Shown one piece after another: positions 1 to 7,023 of a stretch of DNA of 22,503 bases. The DNA lies in assembly GCA_964590495.1 (NCBI GenBank), contig CAZPWQ010000053.1, positions 1 to 22,503 on the forward strand, read 5' to 3'. A program made the position numbers and the translations under genes. Under the pieces are notes generated by a model. That model was not told the DNA's origin. It did no database searches and saw only the letters and a program-made list of their open reading frames with translations. The stretch's first letter is position 1. Each line of letters begins with the position of its first letter. This stretch comes from CAZPWQ01 sp964590495 (GTDB lineage: Bacteria > Bacteroidota > Rhodothermia > Balneolales > Balneolaceae).

Positions 1-573
1 CTCAGGTAGGTATTCATGACGATCATATACAGCTGTTACCTGGTCGTCTCCCGCCAGTCCCTTATGATTTAGCACCTTTCCAAGCGTTGTTCTATCCACC
101 CCAATCTCAGCCATATAGCTGGCCGCGGTCCGGCGCAGGTCATGTAGCCTGAATCCTTCTACTTTAGATGCTTCCCGCACCTCTTTGGAAATTTTTTGAA
201 GCCATGCTACTGGCTCATTTTTCTTGACTGGACTTTCAAATACATATTCACTTTCTCCGGTAATCATCCGGGCTTCATCAAGTATCTCAAGAGCCATCTC
301 AGGCAGTGGCAGTCTTTGTTCTCTGGCGGCCTTAGTTTTTTCAGCAGGAATGATCCATACATTGTCGTCCGTGATTTCATCCCACCGCATCATTCGGGTC
401 TCTCCGGCGCGCTGTCCACAAATCAGTAACATTTTAAAAAGAGATCGAAATGGTTCATCAAGGTTTTCAAACTGTTCCCATAGCTTTTTGATCTCCTTTT
501 TGTCGTAAACTCTTTTTCGCTTGTTCTCTTTTCCCATGGGGCGAACGAGTTGTACAGGATTGTGCTCGGCCAT
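1..573 (-). pseudogene. Tyrosine recombinase catalytic-domain fragment (second integrase)
   Basis: This is the catalytic half of a P4/DUF4102-type phage integrase, running off the left window edge. The sequence shows the catalytic Arg in LICGQRAGETRMMRW, the HxxR motif in RLHDLRRTAASYMA, the second His in LNHKGLAG and the nucleophile Tyr in VYDRH. The first possible Met (MAEHNPVQLV) aligns with the middle of the complete integrase at 10056-11297 (there HNPVQ aligns with KNPVT). The N-terminal arm-binding and core-binding domains, about 190 residues, are therefore missing. Upstream of this Met the frame meets a TAA inside the 55-base box at 576-630. It is related to the complete integrase but clearly not identical, so it comes from another element. 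It could be a real truncated remnant or the edge of a variant element cut by the assembly graph. The reading frame itself shows no lesion. Confidence 0.85.
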
Positions 574-575
574 CC

Positions 576-630
576 CCCTGTTTATTTAAGCCTTTACAGG
601 TATGATCCCAAAAACAGAGATACTTTACAA
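576..630 (-). repeat. 55-base box, identical to 15113-15167
   Basis: The 55 bases before the N run are identical to 15113-15167 and differ immediately on the left (c here, t there). An exact 55-base match ending at a contig edge is what a de Bruijn graph assembler with k=55 leaves at a branch. The underlying shared sequence is probably real: a diverged copy lies at 16574-16611. Read on the minus strand it contains GGGATCATACC and sits directly upstream of coding sequence. Confidence 0.8.
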
Positions 631-730
631 NNNNNNNNNNNNNNNNNNNNNNNNNNNNNNNNNNNNNNNNNNNNNNNNNNNNNNNNNNNNNNNNNNNNNN
701 NNNNNNNNNNNNNNNNNNNNNNNNNNNNNN
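631..730. other. Assembly gap (100 N)
   Basis: Exactly 100 Ns, the conventional filler for a gap of unknown size. The left flank ends in a 55-mer shared with 15113-15167 and the right flank begins with a 55-mer shared with 20761-20815. On the circular reading of 731-20815 these two flanks are not neighbours (about 5.6 kb apart), so the adjacency of 1-630 to the rest is doubtful. Confidence 0.97.
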
Positions 731-785
731 ATATGGAATGGTGCCACGAAACCTGCTGAAAGATCAAGCCATATCACCTACTACT
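731..785 (+). repeat. Left copy of 55-base terminal direct repeat
   Basis: Identical to 20761-20815. The next base is a here and t at 20816. The repeat lies inside a coding sequence and keeps the reading frame, so overlapping the two copies joins 20387-20815 to 786-1025 without a break. This is the usual signature of a circular, or terminally redundant, replicon assembled at k=55. Confidence 0.9.
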
Positions 786-1025
786 AAGCTTGTTTGGATA
801 GCTATACAGGAGAGGTGCGGAGCGGGTAAAGATTACTCCTGGGCCGGTTATAATAAAATAATGAAAGATACAGGAATTGCCTCTCGTGAAACTGTAAGAA
901 AGGCTGTAAAAGAGTTGGTTGCTTTTGGATATTTGATTGAGCAATCAAGAGGGAGAGGAAAAGCCCCGAGGCGTTATCCTATATGTTTTGTTTCCGAGAA
1001 TGTTAAGAGTGGTAACCCGTTTTGA
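738..1025 (+). CDS. Replication protein, C-terminal winged-helix part (gene continues from 20387-20815)
   Basis: C-terminal 95 residues of a protein whose N-terminal part lies at the other end of the element. The segment from SPTTKLVWIAIQ through SRETVRKAVKELVAFGYLIE reads as a winged helix-turn-helix of the HTH_36/phage replication-initiator type: a helix, a GKDYSWAGYNKIMKDTGI stretch, the recognition helix SRETVRKAVKEL and a wing. The first Met here is internal. Across the 55-base overlap the frame matches exactly and gives a 222-residue protein. AT-rich direct and inverted repeats follow the stop at once, as is common for an initiator gene next to its origin. DNA binding at the origin is inference from fold and position. 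Confidence 0.75.
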   Translation: MVPRNLLKDQAISPTTKLVWIAIQERCGAGKDYSWAGYNKIMKDTGIASRETVRKAVKELVAFGYLIEQSRGRGKAPRRYPICFVSENVKSGNPF

Positions 1026-1051
1026 TGCATATCTTACAAGCATCCTATTTA

Positions 1052-1164
1052 TTAGCACAGGGTGTGCTAAAATATGGTATACCTATACTAATAATTAGTA
1101 TAGTAGTGTACTAATAAGTGGCCCTAAACAATCCTAATTAACAAATACTAAGAAACAATCCTAA
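1052..1164. promoter_or_regulatory. AT-rich repeat cluster after the replication gene (candidate origin)
   Basis: Directly visible: an 8-bp perfect inverted repeat TTAGCACA/TGTGCTAA around GGG (1052-1070), the palindrome GGTATACC (1076-1083), a 9-bp perfect inverted repeat CTATACTAA/TTAGTATAG around TAA (1083-1103), two TACTAATAA copies near 1086 and 1108, and a 12-bp direct repeat AAACAATCCTAA at 1126-1137 and 1153-1164. The stretch is very AT-rich and begins 27 bases after the stop of a winged-helix replication protein. An origin or operator bound by that protein is the likely role. No DnaA box was recognised. Confidence 0.5.
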
Positions 1165-1187
1165 ATAACTATACAAATATGCAGAGC

Positions 1188-1205
1188 GCCGAAAGGCTTT
1201 TCGGC
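1188..1205. terminator. Hairpin between converging transcription units
   Basis: A 7-bp perfect stem GCCGAAA/TTTCGGC with loop GGCT, followed on the plus strand by ACACACCC and then six T. It lies between the rightward replication gene and the end of the leftward block, where a bidirectional terminator would be expected. The T-run is displaced by about eight bases, so termination is only plausible. Confidence 0.35.
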
Positions 1206-1296
1206 ACACACCCTTTTTTCTCTCTCAGGTGGAAACCGTTTCCAGGTAATAGGATTTGGGAGCGAAGACCTAAAAGGAACACAATCACGCAAAACA

Positions 1297-2021
1297 CTAT
1301 TGTTCAGCCCCTGCATCCCAATGCTCCACAGCCTGCCGGGCCAGTTTGATGATCTCATCATTATGCACTCGCAACTGGTCCCGCTTTTGTTCTGGAGTCA
1401 TATCCTAAGATTCATACACCCGAGCAACCTCATCTCGTACTCTCGACATGTACCTGGATATACGCTGGACCGTTCGTGCCTTGGCAAGTGCATTTTCATT
1501 CTCCTGCCTGTAGGCACCAGCCTTTACCGGCTCACTCTGCACAATCGCGTTATACGTCCGCTGGGCAGACCGCGATTCATCCAGGATCTCATAAAACTTC
1601 TGAAATGATTTACTATAACTGGCAGTCGGGTCCGGGTGAAAAATGGTTTCAGGCCCGGCTTACTTCCTGGTCCTCGTTCCAGACACGTGTCCGACGTGGC
1701 GAAGGGTTTCAAAATAGTCTAATCTTATTTGCGGCATCGTCTGCTGGCCTCAATCGGTTTATGTCGATTACTTAGAACTCGGTTGTTTTCCCCCCGCAAG
1801 AGCCCGGCCTGGACGCACCTCTCATCTCCGTCAAACCGCTTCACGCCCTTGCCTCGCCCGTCGGGCTCGATACCCTGGACGTCTACCGGCTTCAGGTTTG
1901 ATAAGTTGCTTGTTGGTTTGTTTATGGCTATCTGCTTTGGGTTCTGAATGTTCCGCCCGGTCGAAACGGATGAGATCCGACCTGTCTTTACCGGAATTAA
2001 ATTTGTTGATGGTTTATTCAT
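1297..2021 (-). pseudogene. Decayed remnant of a very large phage protein (C-terminus LPD38-like)
   Basis: A start after CAGGAGTAGA at 2021 opens a 98-residue frame (MNKPSTNLIPVKTGRISS...) that stops at 1725. Further down, protein-like sequence continues in other frames: RLRPADDAANKIRLF, a TGA, then TRVWNEDQEVSRA; then in a second frame FHPDPTASYSKSFQKFYE, followed by an Ala/Arg/Glu-rich helical stretch to RYMSRVRDEVARVYES, an in-frame TAG at 1405-1407, and MTPEQKRDQLRVHNDEIIKL to a final TAG at 1297. The closing pattern (FYE..., long helix, then x-M-T/S-P-E-[EQ]-K-R) resembles the LPD38-type domain at the end of giant phage polyvalent or internal virion proteins. The gene seems to have lost its middle and gained frameshifts and stops. 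It lies after two possible virion genes, as T7 gp16 follows gp14 and gp15. Confidence 0.55.
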
Positions 2022-2022
2022 T

Positions 2023-2136
2023 CTACTCCTGAAGGGTTAAATCAACATTCTGCTGCCCTGAATCGGCTCCTTCTGCTTTTGAATGCCATAATTCTATACG
2101 CTTATTGTTGTTTAGTTCAACTACTTGGTTAGTCCA
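2023..2136 (-). pseudogene. Short coding-like tail in frame with the 561-aa gene
   Basis: Thirty-seven protein-like residues (WTNQVVELNNNKRIELW ... QQNVDLTLQE) end in TAG two bases before the ATG of the next remnant. The stretch has no good start and is preceded by a TGA. It is in the same frame as the 561-aa gene, separated from it only by that gene's TAA and the TGA. It may be an eroded C-terminus of that protein or the end of a deleted gene. Confidence 0.3.
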
Positions 2137-2151
2137 TCATTGGGCACTATT

Positions 2152-3837
2152 TTATTCTTCATACGGATCGTACCCGAGTGCCTCAATCACTGCTAGCCGC
2201 TGGTTGGACGGCATTCGGTCAAGATATTCAATGAGCTGCTTTTTAAGCCTCTTCTGCTCTCGCTCACCTATCGACGTATCAAATTTCGGATTCACACTAC
2301 GGATATGATCCATTCGCTGCATCTGCTCCAGGAACTTGTCACCGGCATCGTATGCACGCCGTAAATGTCGTGGAAGGGCCTCGCGTCGGTTCGGTTTTGG
2401 CTGGCCACCTTCTTCGACTGGCTGCTGGGATTTTGCCTGAACCTCCGGTTCCTCTGCCTGCTGTCCGCCCCCAGACATACCCGCACGATTACCAGATGGC
2501 TCGGCTTTGGAAGGCTTTTGTTGGGAACCACCGGACCGAATATCGTCCATCATCAACACGAACATCTGCTCGGTGAGCTGGTCAATCTGATCCTCCGGAA
2601 CACCGTCTTCGAGTAACATCTGGCGGTTGTTCTCCATCCATTTCCCGGCATATTGTTGGGCGGTTTCCATGTCCGGCGCTTTCAAAATCTTCTCAGCAAA
2701 CTGTTTCTGCATGTTGATTTTTAAATCCCGCCCCATTTTCTGAAAACGTGGATTGCTTTGCAGCTGCTGGTTAGATTTCTTGATATACCTCTGGGTTTTT
2801 TCCTGCTCGGCCGCCTCACGTTCTGTTCTCTTCGCGTAGTCAGTCAGGTAAAAATCATCCCCCATCTCGTCCATTATTCTATCAGCGTGCCAAGCGGGGG
2901 TACCTCGTTTTGGTTTGTCATAATTAACAACCTGGCCCTGTTCTCTTATATATTCTGTTACAAAATCATCATCGGACACCTGATTTTTATAGTGCAGGTA
3001 CTCTTCGTACAGAGCCTCGCTCTTCGGGTCGAGTTCCACGCCCGCCACCAGCGAACCACTGCCGGACGCCCCACCACTGCTGGTGGCCTGCCCCTTCTCC
3101 ACCATATTGTCAATGGTTTCACTATTCATATCCGCTTCCATAAAATGAGCACGAGCCTCATTAAACTTACGTTGAGTAATCAGCCTTAATCCCGCCTGAT
3201 AGTGCCATTCCTTATTCTCATCTGCGGCAATAGCCTTTTTCTCCTTTTCATCCAGCATCTGATCGTAGGCCTGCCGCGCTTGCTCATACTCCATTTCGGC
3301 CGCCTGCAGATCGACATTCTTATTATACTGCTGCATCTGCATTTGAAGCTGTTTGTTTCGCTGATCCACCTGCTGCGATCGCTGATTGTATTGTTTCAGG
3401 TCAATCTTATGCTGCTGGTCAAGGTTCTGAAGGTTTTGAAGGGCGGAGAGACCGATTTGGTCTAACCGGTTGGGGGCTACTACGGCCTCATCCTGTTGGC
3501 GGTTCAACTGTGTGGCGCCGGCAATGGAATCGATGAGCTGGAGTACAGCAGCCTTTTTCGTTAACCCCTTATTTTTTTGCACCTGTTCGGCGTCAATTTC
3601 GGGCCGTTCTGGAGGTTGGATCAGCAACTCATTCAGGTTCTCATACTTCTGACCCTGTTGAGCGGATTGAAGATTATCACTGGCCTCCTGTAGCCGCAGC
3701 GTAACTGGATCCTCTGGATCGGTCACGATTTGCTGCTGGTCGCCAGATTTCTTTTTCTTTCGCTGGGCTTCCTGCTTGCTGTTTGGCAGTTCAAAGACAT
3801 TCGGGTTATCGCGTAGTGTTCTGATTGGCTGTAACAT
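2152..3837 (-). CDS. Gln-rich coiled-coil protein, possible internal virion protein
   Basis: 561 residues, no recognised enzyme motif. The N-terminus is basic (KQEAQRKKKKSGD). Residues ~60-260 are Gln/Glu/Lys-rich and strongly helical, with a run such as KQLQMQMQQYNKNVDLQAAE. A Ser/Gly linker GGASGSGS lies near 255-262, a further helical region follows to ~430, then a low-complexity Gln/Glu/Pro/Gly segment to ~500 and a compact basic C-terminus ending in IEALGYDPYEE. The start is firm: AGGAGGGGG lies just upstream and the gene begins two bases after the stop of the 195-aa gene, so the two are co-translated. Position directly after a gp14-like protein and before a giant-protein remnant suggests a T7 gp15-like internal or ejection protein. 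A scaffold-like role is the alternative. No function is proven by sequence. Confidence 0.75.
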   Translation of the reverse strand: MLQPIRTLRDNPNVFELPNSKQEAQRKKKKSGDQQQIVTDPEDPVTLRLQEASDNLQSAQQGQKYENLNELLIQPPERPEIDAEQVQKNKGLTKKAAVLQLIDSIAGATQLNRQQDEAVVAPNRLDQIGLSALQNLQNLDQQHKIDLKQYNQRSQQVDQRNKQLQMQMQQYNKNVDLQAAEMEYEQARQAYDQMLDEKEKKAIAADENKEWHYQAGLRLITQRKFNEARAHFMEADMNSETIDNMVEKGQATSSGGASGSGSLVAGVELDPKSEALYEEYLHYKNQVSDDDFVTEYIREQGQVVNYDKPKRGTPAWHADRIMDEMGDDFYLTDYAKRTEREAAEQEKTQRYIKKSNQQLQSNPRFQKMGRDLKINMQKQFAEKILKAPDMETAQQYAGKWMENNRQMLLEDGVPEDQIDQLTEQMFVLMMDDIRSGGSQQKPSKAEPSGNRAGMSGGGQQAEEPEVQAKSQQPVEEGGQPKPNRREALPRHLRRAYDAGDKFLEQMQRMDHIRSVNPKFDTSIGEREQKRLKKQLIEYLDRMPSNQRLAVIEALGYDPYEE

Positions 3838-3839
3838 GA

Positions 3840-4427
3840 TTACCCCCTCCTGATTACATCGGCAGACGTACCACCGCCAAACCCACCAGGGTAAATCAGT
3901 TTGCTTGATCCATCGCCCCAGTTACCAAGTGTCTTTGTTTTGTCTCCCTTGCTAAACACATCGGCCATATTGAAGGCCGCTGCTGCCGATTGCAATGGAT
4001 CCATGATGTTGTCCAGGTTCTGATTGAATTGGCGAACTCGGTTTTGTTTCGCAAGATTTTTCGCCCCTAGTACATTGAGGTACCGGTTCTGGTTTTGATC
4101 CCTCACACGTTGACTGAAGGCCAGAAGGTTCTGCAGTCCCCGGTTGTAATTCTTGTTCGAGCTGTCGAGGCGCGCGATCTTCGACTCATCGGTCGAACCA
4201 CTCACAGCCGACTGGTTGTCGATCGCCTTTCGCTGATCACGGTCCCGTTCGTCAAGCTGCGATTTACCTGTCTGGTAGGCCGTGGTGTTTTGAACAGGTT
4301 GAAAGGCTTGCATGCCCATCATCTCAGCCATACTGCCCAGCCTGCGTTCATATTCTGTTGGTTTACTCTTGGATAGTAGCCGAATGGCTGTTGGTGCGAG
4401 TGCGGTGAGGGTGGTTGCGATAGCCAT
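3840..4427 (-). CDS. Putative internal virion/DNA-ejection protein (T7 gp14-like architecture)
   Basis: 195 residues, close to the 196 of T7 gp14. The N-terminus MAIATTLTALAPTAIRLLS is a hydrophobic helix. A polar, helical region follows with many Arg/Asp/Gln/Asn residues (DERDRDQRKAIDNQSAVS...), then LLAFSQRVRDQNQNRYL, a second amphipathic Ala-rich helix (PLQSAAAAFNMADVFSKGD) and a Gly-rich tail (PGGFGGGTSADVIRRG). This order (short hydrophobic N-terminus, AAR/Q-rich rod, Ala-rich helix, Gly-rich tail) is shared by podovirus internal virion protein B and by microvirus pilot proteins, which help DNA cross the cell envelope. Similarity was judged by eye only. It lies 89 bases after the TerS-like gene at 4517-5068, where TerL, portal and capsid genes would normally be, and is coupled to the 561-aa gene. 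Confidence 0.65.
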   Translation of the reverse strand: MAIATTLTALAPTAIRLLSKSKPTEYERRLGSMAEMMGMQAFQPVQNTTAYQTGKSQLDERDRDQRKAIDNQSAVSGSTDESKIARLDSSNKNYNRGLQNLLAFSQRVRDQNQNRYLNVLGAKNLAKQNRVRQFNQNLDNIMDPLQSAAAAFNMADVFSKGDKTKTLGNWGDGSSKLIYPGGFGGGTSADVIRRG

Positions 4428-4516
4428 AATATGGTTGTCAAATTAGTGTTACAGTGGCCTTTCCCAACCACAAGTAAAGTACAAAAAAAACGGGTAAAAA
4501 CGATGTTTAATCGGTG

Positions 4517-5068
4517 TTATTCTAATTTTTCCTCAGCCGTGATACGTTCAATTTTTTGGTAAATCTTGTCATAATATTCGTTCACAGTTAAAGACTGATG
4601 AAGCTCTGGTGGTTCAGCTGGCTTCACTAGGCCTGCCTTGCTTAATATCATATCAATTGCTTTAAGCTTTTGCGATACGTTCGAAGCATGATCTTTACTA
4701 AATGAGTAGTCTTCCTTCGCCATTATATCAAACAGTTCATCAAGGGCTTGATCTACTTTCTGAAGCAGCCGGCCCCGGGCATGGTCTATAATTTCCTCTT
4801 TATCGCGAAGGCTTTGTTTGATGACATGCTTATCGTACTCAGAGGCTCGTTCTACCCAATTGTGCTTTGCACTCCACTTCCCAAGCTGGGTTTTGTAGTG
4901 CGCTTTTTTGTTATGCTTTTGTACTACTTTCGATAGTGATCGCTCCGGTCCCATTTCCATATAAGACACAAAATAGCTATAGGCTAAATCTGTTTCATCC
5001 GGCCATTTATCCCAGGACTGTGAAGTAGATAATTGTTTTTGAGTCATGGTATTTTCATCCTTATTCAT
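4517..5068 (-). CDS. Terminase small subunit-like protein 1
   Basis: 183 residues. The N-terminal half carries a pattern common to phage small terminases: WDKWPDETDLAYSYFVSYME, MGPERSLSKVVQKHNK, then LGKWSAKHNWVERASEYDKH. The RSL..V....K segment is the helix-turn-helix that binds pac/cos DNA; the WVERA.EYD helix follows it. The C-terminal part is helical with a predicted oligomerisation region (RLLQKVDQALDELFDIM). TerS selects DNA for packaging by TerL, but no TerL is present here. It is followed 89 bases later by the gp14-like gene and preceded, 22 bases upstream, by a paralogue. The start could be the first Met or the Met eight codons in. In phage satellites a lone TerS redirects a helper's packaging motor; that role is inferred. 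Confidence 0.75.
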   Translation of the reverse strand: MNKDENTMTQKQLSTSQSWDKWPDETDLAYSYFVSYMEMGPERSLSKVVQKHNKKAHYKTQLGKWSAKHNWVERASEYDKHVIKQSLRDKEEIIDHARGRLLQKVDQALDELFDIMAKEDYSFSKDHASNVSQKLKAIDMILSKAGLVKPAEPPELHQSLTVNEYYDKIYQKIERITAEEKLE

Positions 5069-5090
5069 TACTAGTATAAGCCATCAATTT

Positions 5091-5591
5091 TTACCCGGGA
5101 TCTGATTTATCTTTATTCAATTTTTTAGCAAAATAATTATTGATCTGCTGATAGGTGGGCATTTCCTTGCTATTGGTTTCTTCCTGCTGGTTTATCATAC
5201 CAGCCTGCTGCATAATCATTTCAAGAGCCGACATTCGGTCGGGATCGTCACTAAGTGCAATATCATAGAGTTTGTCAACCGCCTCCGGCAGCCTACGAAG
5301 TATTTCACTACGCGCCTTCTTCTGTATTACCTCTTGATTCTCAACATACTGAAAGGCAATATGTTGGTCATAAGCCCGGCACCGATCCACCCAGTTGTAC
5401 TGGCTGCTCCATCGGTACAGGTGCCTATCATACCCCTGACTTTTCCCTGTCTTTTCCCTGACTTTCGGTATGGACCTGTCCGCACCCATTTCAAGGTACA
5501 CTGTAAACCGGTGATAAGCGGTATCCGTCTCATCAGGAAGCTGATTCCAAGGGGTATCTGACCGGAAACGTTCTGGTGTATTCTCATCCAT
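5091..5591 (-). CDS. Terminase small subunit-like protein 2 (paralogue)
   Basis: 166 residues with the same layout as its neighbour at 4517-5068: WNQLPDETDTAYHRFTVYLE, MGADRSIPKVREKTGKSQG, LYRWSSQYNWVDRCRAYDQH, then a helical C-terminal part containing ILRRLPEAVDKLYDIALSDD and SALEMIMQQAGMI. Alignment by eye shows conserved W, DET, AY, F, Y.EMG, RS..KV, WS..NWV+R, YD.H and AL/AI+MI...AG+. The two genes are a divergent tandem duplication. The second copy could recognise a different packaging signal, form mixed rings, or regulate the first. The start at 5591 follows a gene-free 190 bases, so this gene may open a transcription unit. Confidence 0.75.
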   Translation of the reverse strand: MDENTPERFRSDTPWNQLPDETDTAYHRFTVYLEMGADRSIPKVREKTGKSQGYDRHLYRWSSQYNWVDRCRAYDQHIAFQYVENQEVIQKKARSEILRRLPEAVDKLYDIALSDDPDRMSALEMIMQQAGMINQQEETNSKEMPTYQQINNYFAKKLNKDKSDPG

Positions 5592-5781
5592 CTTTCTGCA
5601 TGATTATGTTGTTGAATCCTTTAGATTAAGTCCAAACTGCTCTTCTACTTTTTTTGTACTTCATTTTTTGCCTTAAAACAAGCCAACTCGTTGATAATAA
5701 ACTCTTTATGTTCTGTTTTAAGTATTGCCATGAACGAATTTTGTTAAACTGAGTTAAAACTATACTCAATAAATTAAGGGG
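5592..5781. other. AT-rich intergenic stretch before the TerS pair
   Basis: 190 bases with no credible gene, notably T-rich on the plus strand. It separates the replication-linked genes from the packaging and virion genes on the minus strand, so a late promoter could lie here. No clear promoter consensus or repeat was recognised. Confidence 0.4.
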
Positions 5782-6228
5782 TTAAGCCTCAAAAATAGGT
5801 CGAAAATTTGAACCTGTATTCTGCATATGAAGATTTTCATAATGAACCCGGTAAATTTTCTCCGTTTCAGCAAGCACAGCCTGCAACAGATCGATCACCA
5901 AGTCATAGCTTTCCTGCTGCCTGAGTAAATCGTACAAATCGCTATAAACCTGTAATCGGACCAGGTGATCGGCAATTGGGATCTCCCGAAGGGAGTTAAC
6001 AGCCAACTGGCGGACTCCCTCCCAGTACTCAAAAAGATCATCATCAAGTATGCAAATATCCGGCGTAGCTGGGTTCATCCGGAGTATCAATTCAACGTCG
6101 ATGTCCTGATCGTAGATCTCCCGGAAGTATCCCTGCGATAGCTCCGGATTCGTCAGGAACGCATTGCAACGAACTACAAAACGCTTCTGATAATCCTCAA
6201 GATGTGATATCTCTGTAAATTTATTCAT
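5782..6228 (-). CDS. Helical hypothetical protein upstream of TerS genes
   Basis: 148 residues from the Met whose ATG overlaps the upstream stop (ATGAATAA). A start seven codons earlier is also open. It is almost entirely helical and acidic: HLEDYQKRFVVRCNAFLT, ILDDDLFEYWEGVRQLAVN, then IPIADHLVRLQVYSDLYDLL and YDLVIDLLQAVLAETEKIY. The last section (I...HLVRL..YSDLYD......D.....LLQA.L.E.EK) faintly recalls the C-terminal pattern of DUF2280-like proteins found beside terminases, but this is weak. Overlap with the gene upstream implies co-translation. No catalytic or zinc motif. Function unknown. Confidence 0.65.
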   Translation of the reverse strand: MNKFTEISHLEDYQKRFVVRCNAFLTNPELSQGYFREIYDQDIDVELILRMNPATPDICILDDDLFEYWEGVRQLAVNSLREIPIADHLVRLQVYSDLYDLLRQQESYDLVIDLLQAVLAETEKIYRVHYENLHMQNTGSNFRPIFEA

Positions 6229-6730
6229 CTTTGAAAAACTCCGGTACATCTTTTAAGAGCTCTGCGGGGAATGAAATATCCAGGCTCCCCATCCGGGGTT
6301 TAAACCGTGCTCGCCGCTCATACAACAGCTTTGTATAAAGGGCACGCGCCGTTTTATAATTTCCAGTCTGAATTACGCATTCAGGCCCCAACGTTATAGT
6401 GGTACCTGATGAACTCCCGCCGGCAGCCCTCATGGCCTTGAGAACCCCATCCACATTACCCCAGCCATGAGCCTTCTTCGGTGGTTCCGCCTCTATTTCT
6501 TCTGCGGGGACTGGCTCATATTCAACAGTTTCACCCCCACCACTGTCCAGCTGGTTGAGGATAAGGGTAGAATGCTCATGGTCACGTTTAACAGTCCATC
6601 GATCTGTATTCATAGTATATTCCGCTATTTCTTCTCCGGCAGGCGTTTCTAAAATGGTTCGGTGGCCGTTATCTACAGCTACGATTTTGAAGCCTGGAAG
6701 AAGTCTACTGAGTTGTTTTTGTGTAATCAT
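6221..6730 (-). CDS. Hypothetical protein, 169 aa
   Basis: The N-terminal ~60 residues look like a small beta-rich domain (FKIVAVDNGHRTILETPAGEEIAEYTMN). A Pro/Glu linker follows (VPAEEIEAEPPKKAHGWGN), then a helical and Gly/Ser-containing part with TARALYTKLLYERRARFKP and a C-terminus SFPAELLKDVPEFFKDE. The start codon shares a base with the stop of the 97-aa gene (TAATG), and its end overlaps the next gene, so it belongs to one polycistronic unit from the helicase to 5782. I do not recognise the family. Tightly packed small genes after a helicase in phage-like elements are often recombination or replication accessories; that is only context. Confidence 0.65.
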   Translation of the reverse strand: MITQKQLSRLLPGFKIVAVDNGHRTILETPAGEEIAEYTMNTDRWTVKRDHEHSTLILNQLDSGGGETVEYEPVPAEEIEAEPPKKAHGWGNVDGVLKAMRAAGGSSSGTTITLGPECVIQTGNYKTARALYTKLLYERRARFKPRMGSLDISFPAELLKDVPEFFKDE

Positions 6731-7023
6731 TATTTCAATTTTTGGTTAAAGTTTGATCCGGATAAGTCCGGGGTGTCGTAAAGTACTTTCAGTGCGCCGG
6801 CAGTCGGATCCTCATAGGAACATGGGAGACCGGCGCGTTTCAGCCTCTTGAGTACCTTCTTGCGGTGTTCATAGGTGTCAAAAACGTAGATTTTTGCCTT
6901 TTCAAGGTCCACCCGGCCAATGATCTCCGCATGGCGGTCTAAAATTAAAATATCCCCGCTGCTCTGGGTCAGGTCACATCGGGGCAAGGCCCTCGAGAGG
7001 GTATTTATTTTTGTCATATTCAT
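6730..7023 (-). CDS. Hypothetical protein, 97 aa
   Basis: Small protein with an N-terminal TLSRALPRCDLTQSSG, a beta-hairpin-like IGRVDLEKAKIYVFDTYE, a basic helix HRKKVLKRLKRAGLPCSYED and a polar tail. It has a strong ribosome site (GGAGGT, 6 bases before ATG) lying inside the end of the upstream gene. The ATG overlaps that gene's TGA by four bases (ATGA). Family not recognised. The basic helix could contact nucleic acid or a partner protein. Confidence 0.65.
   Translation of the reverse strand: MNMTKINTLSRALPRCDLTQSSGDILILDRHAEIIGRVDLEKAKIYVFDTYEHRKKVLKRLKRAGLPCSYEDPTAGALKVLYDTPDLSGSNFNQKLK

Noticed and set aside
1297..1659. Recoded TAG (stop-codon reassignment) in the phage proteins
   Set aside because: Other genes in the element use TAG only as terminators, and the same region also has frameshifts and a TGA, so decay is the simpler explanation.
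1300..1775. Plus-strand frames of about 100 codons
   Set aside because: They are antisense to the giant-protein remnant, whose minus-strand segments have much better protein character.
2758..3465. Plus-strand open frames of 143 and 87 codons
   Set aside because: They lie wholly antisense to the 561-aa gene, which has a strong ribosome site, protein-like composition and coupling to its neighbour.
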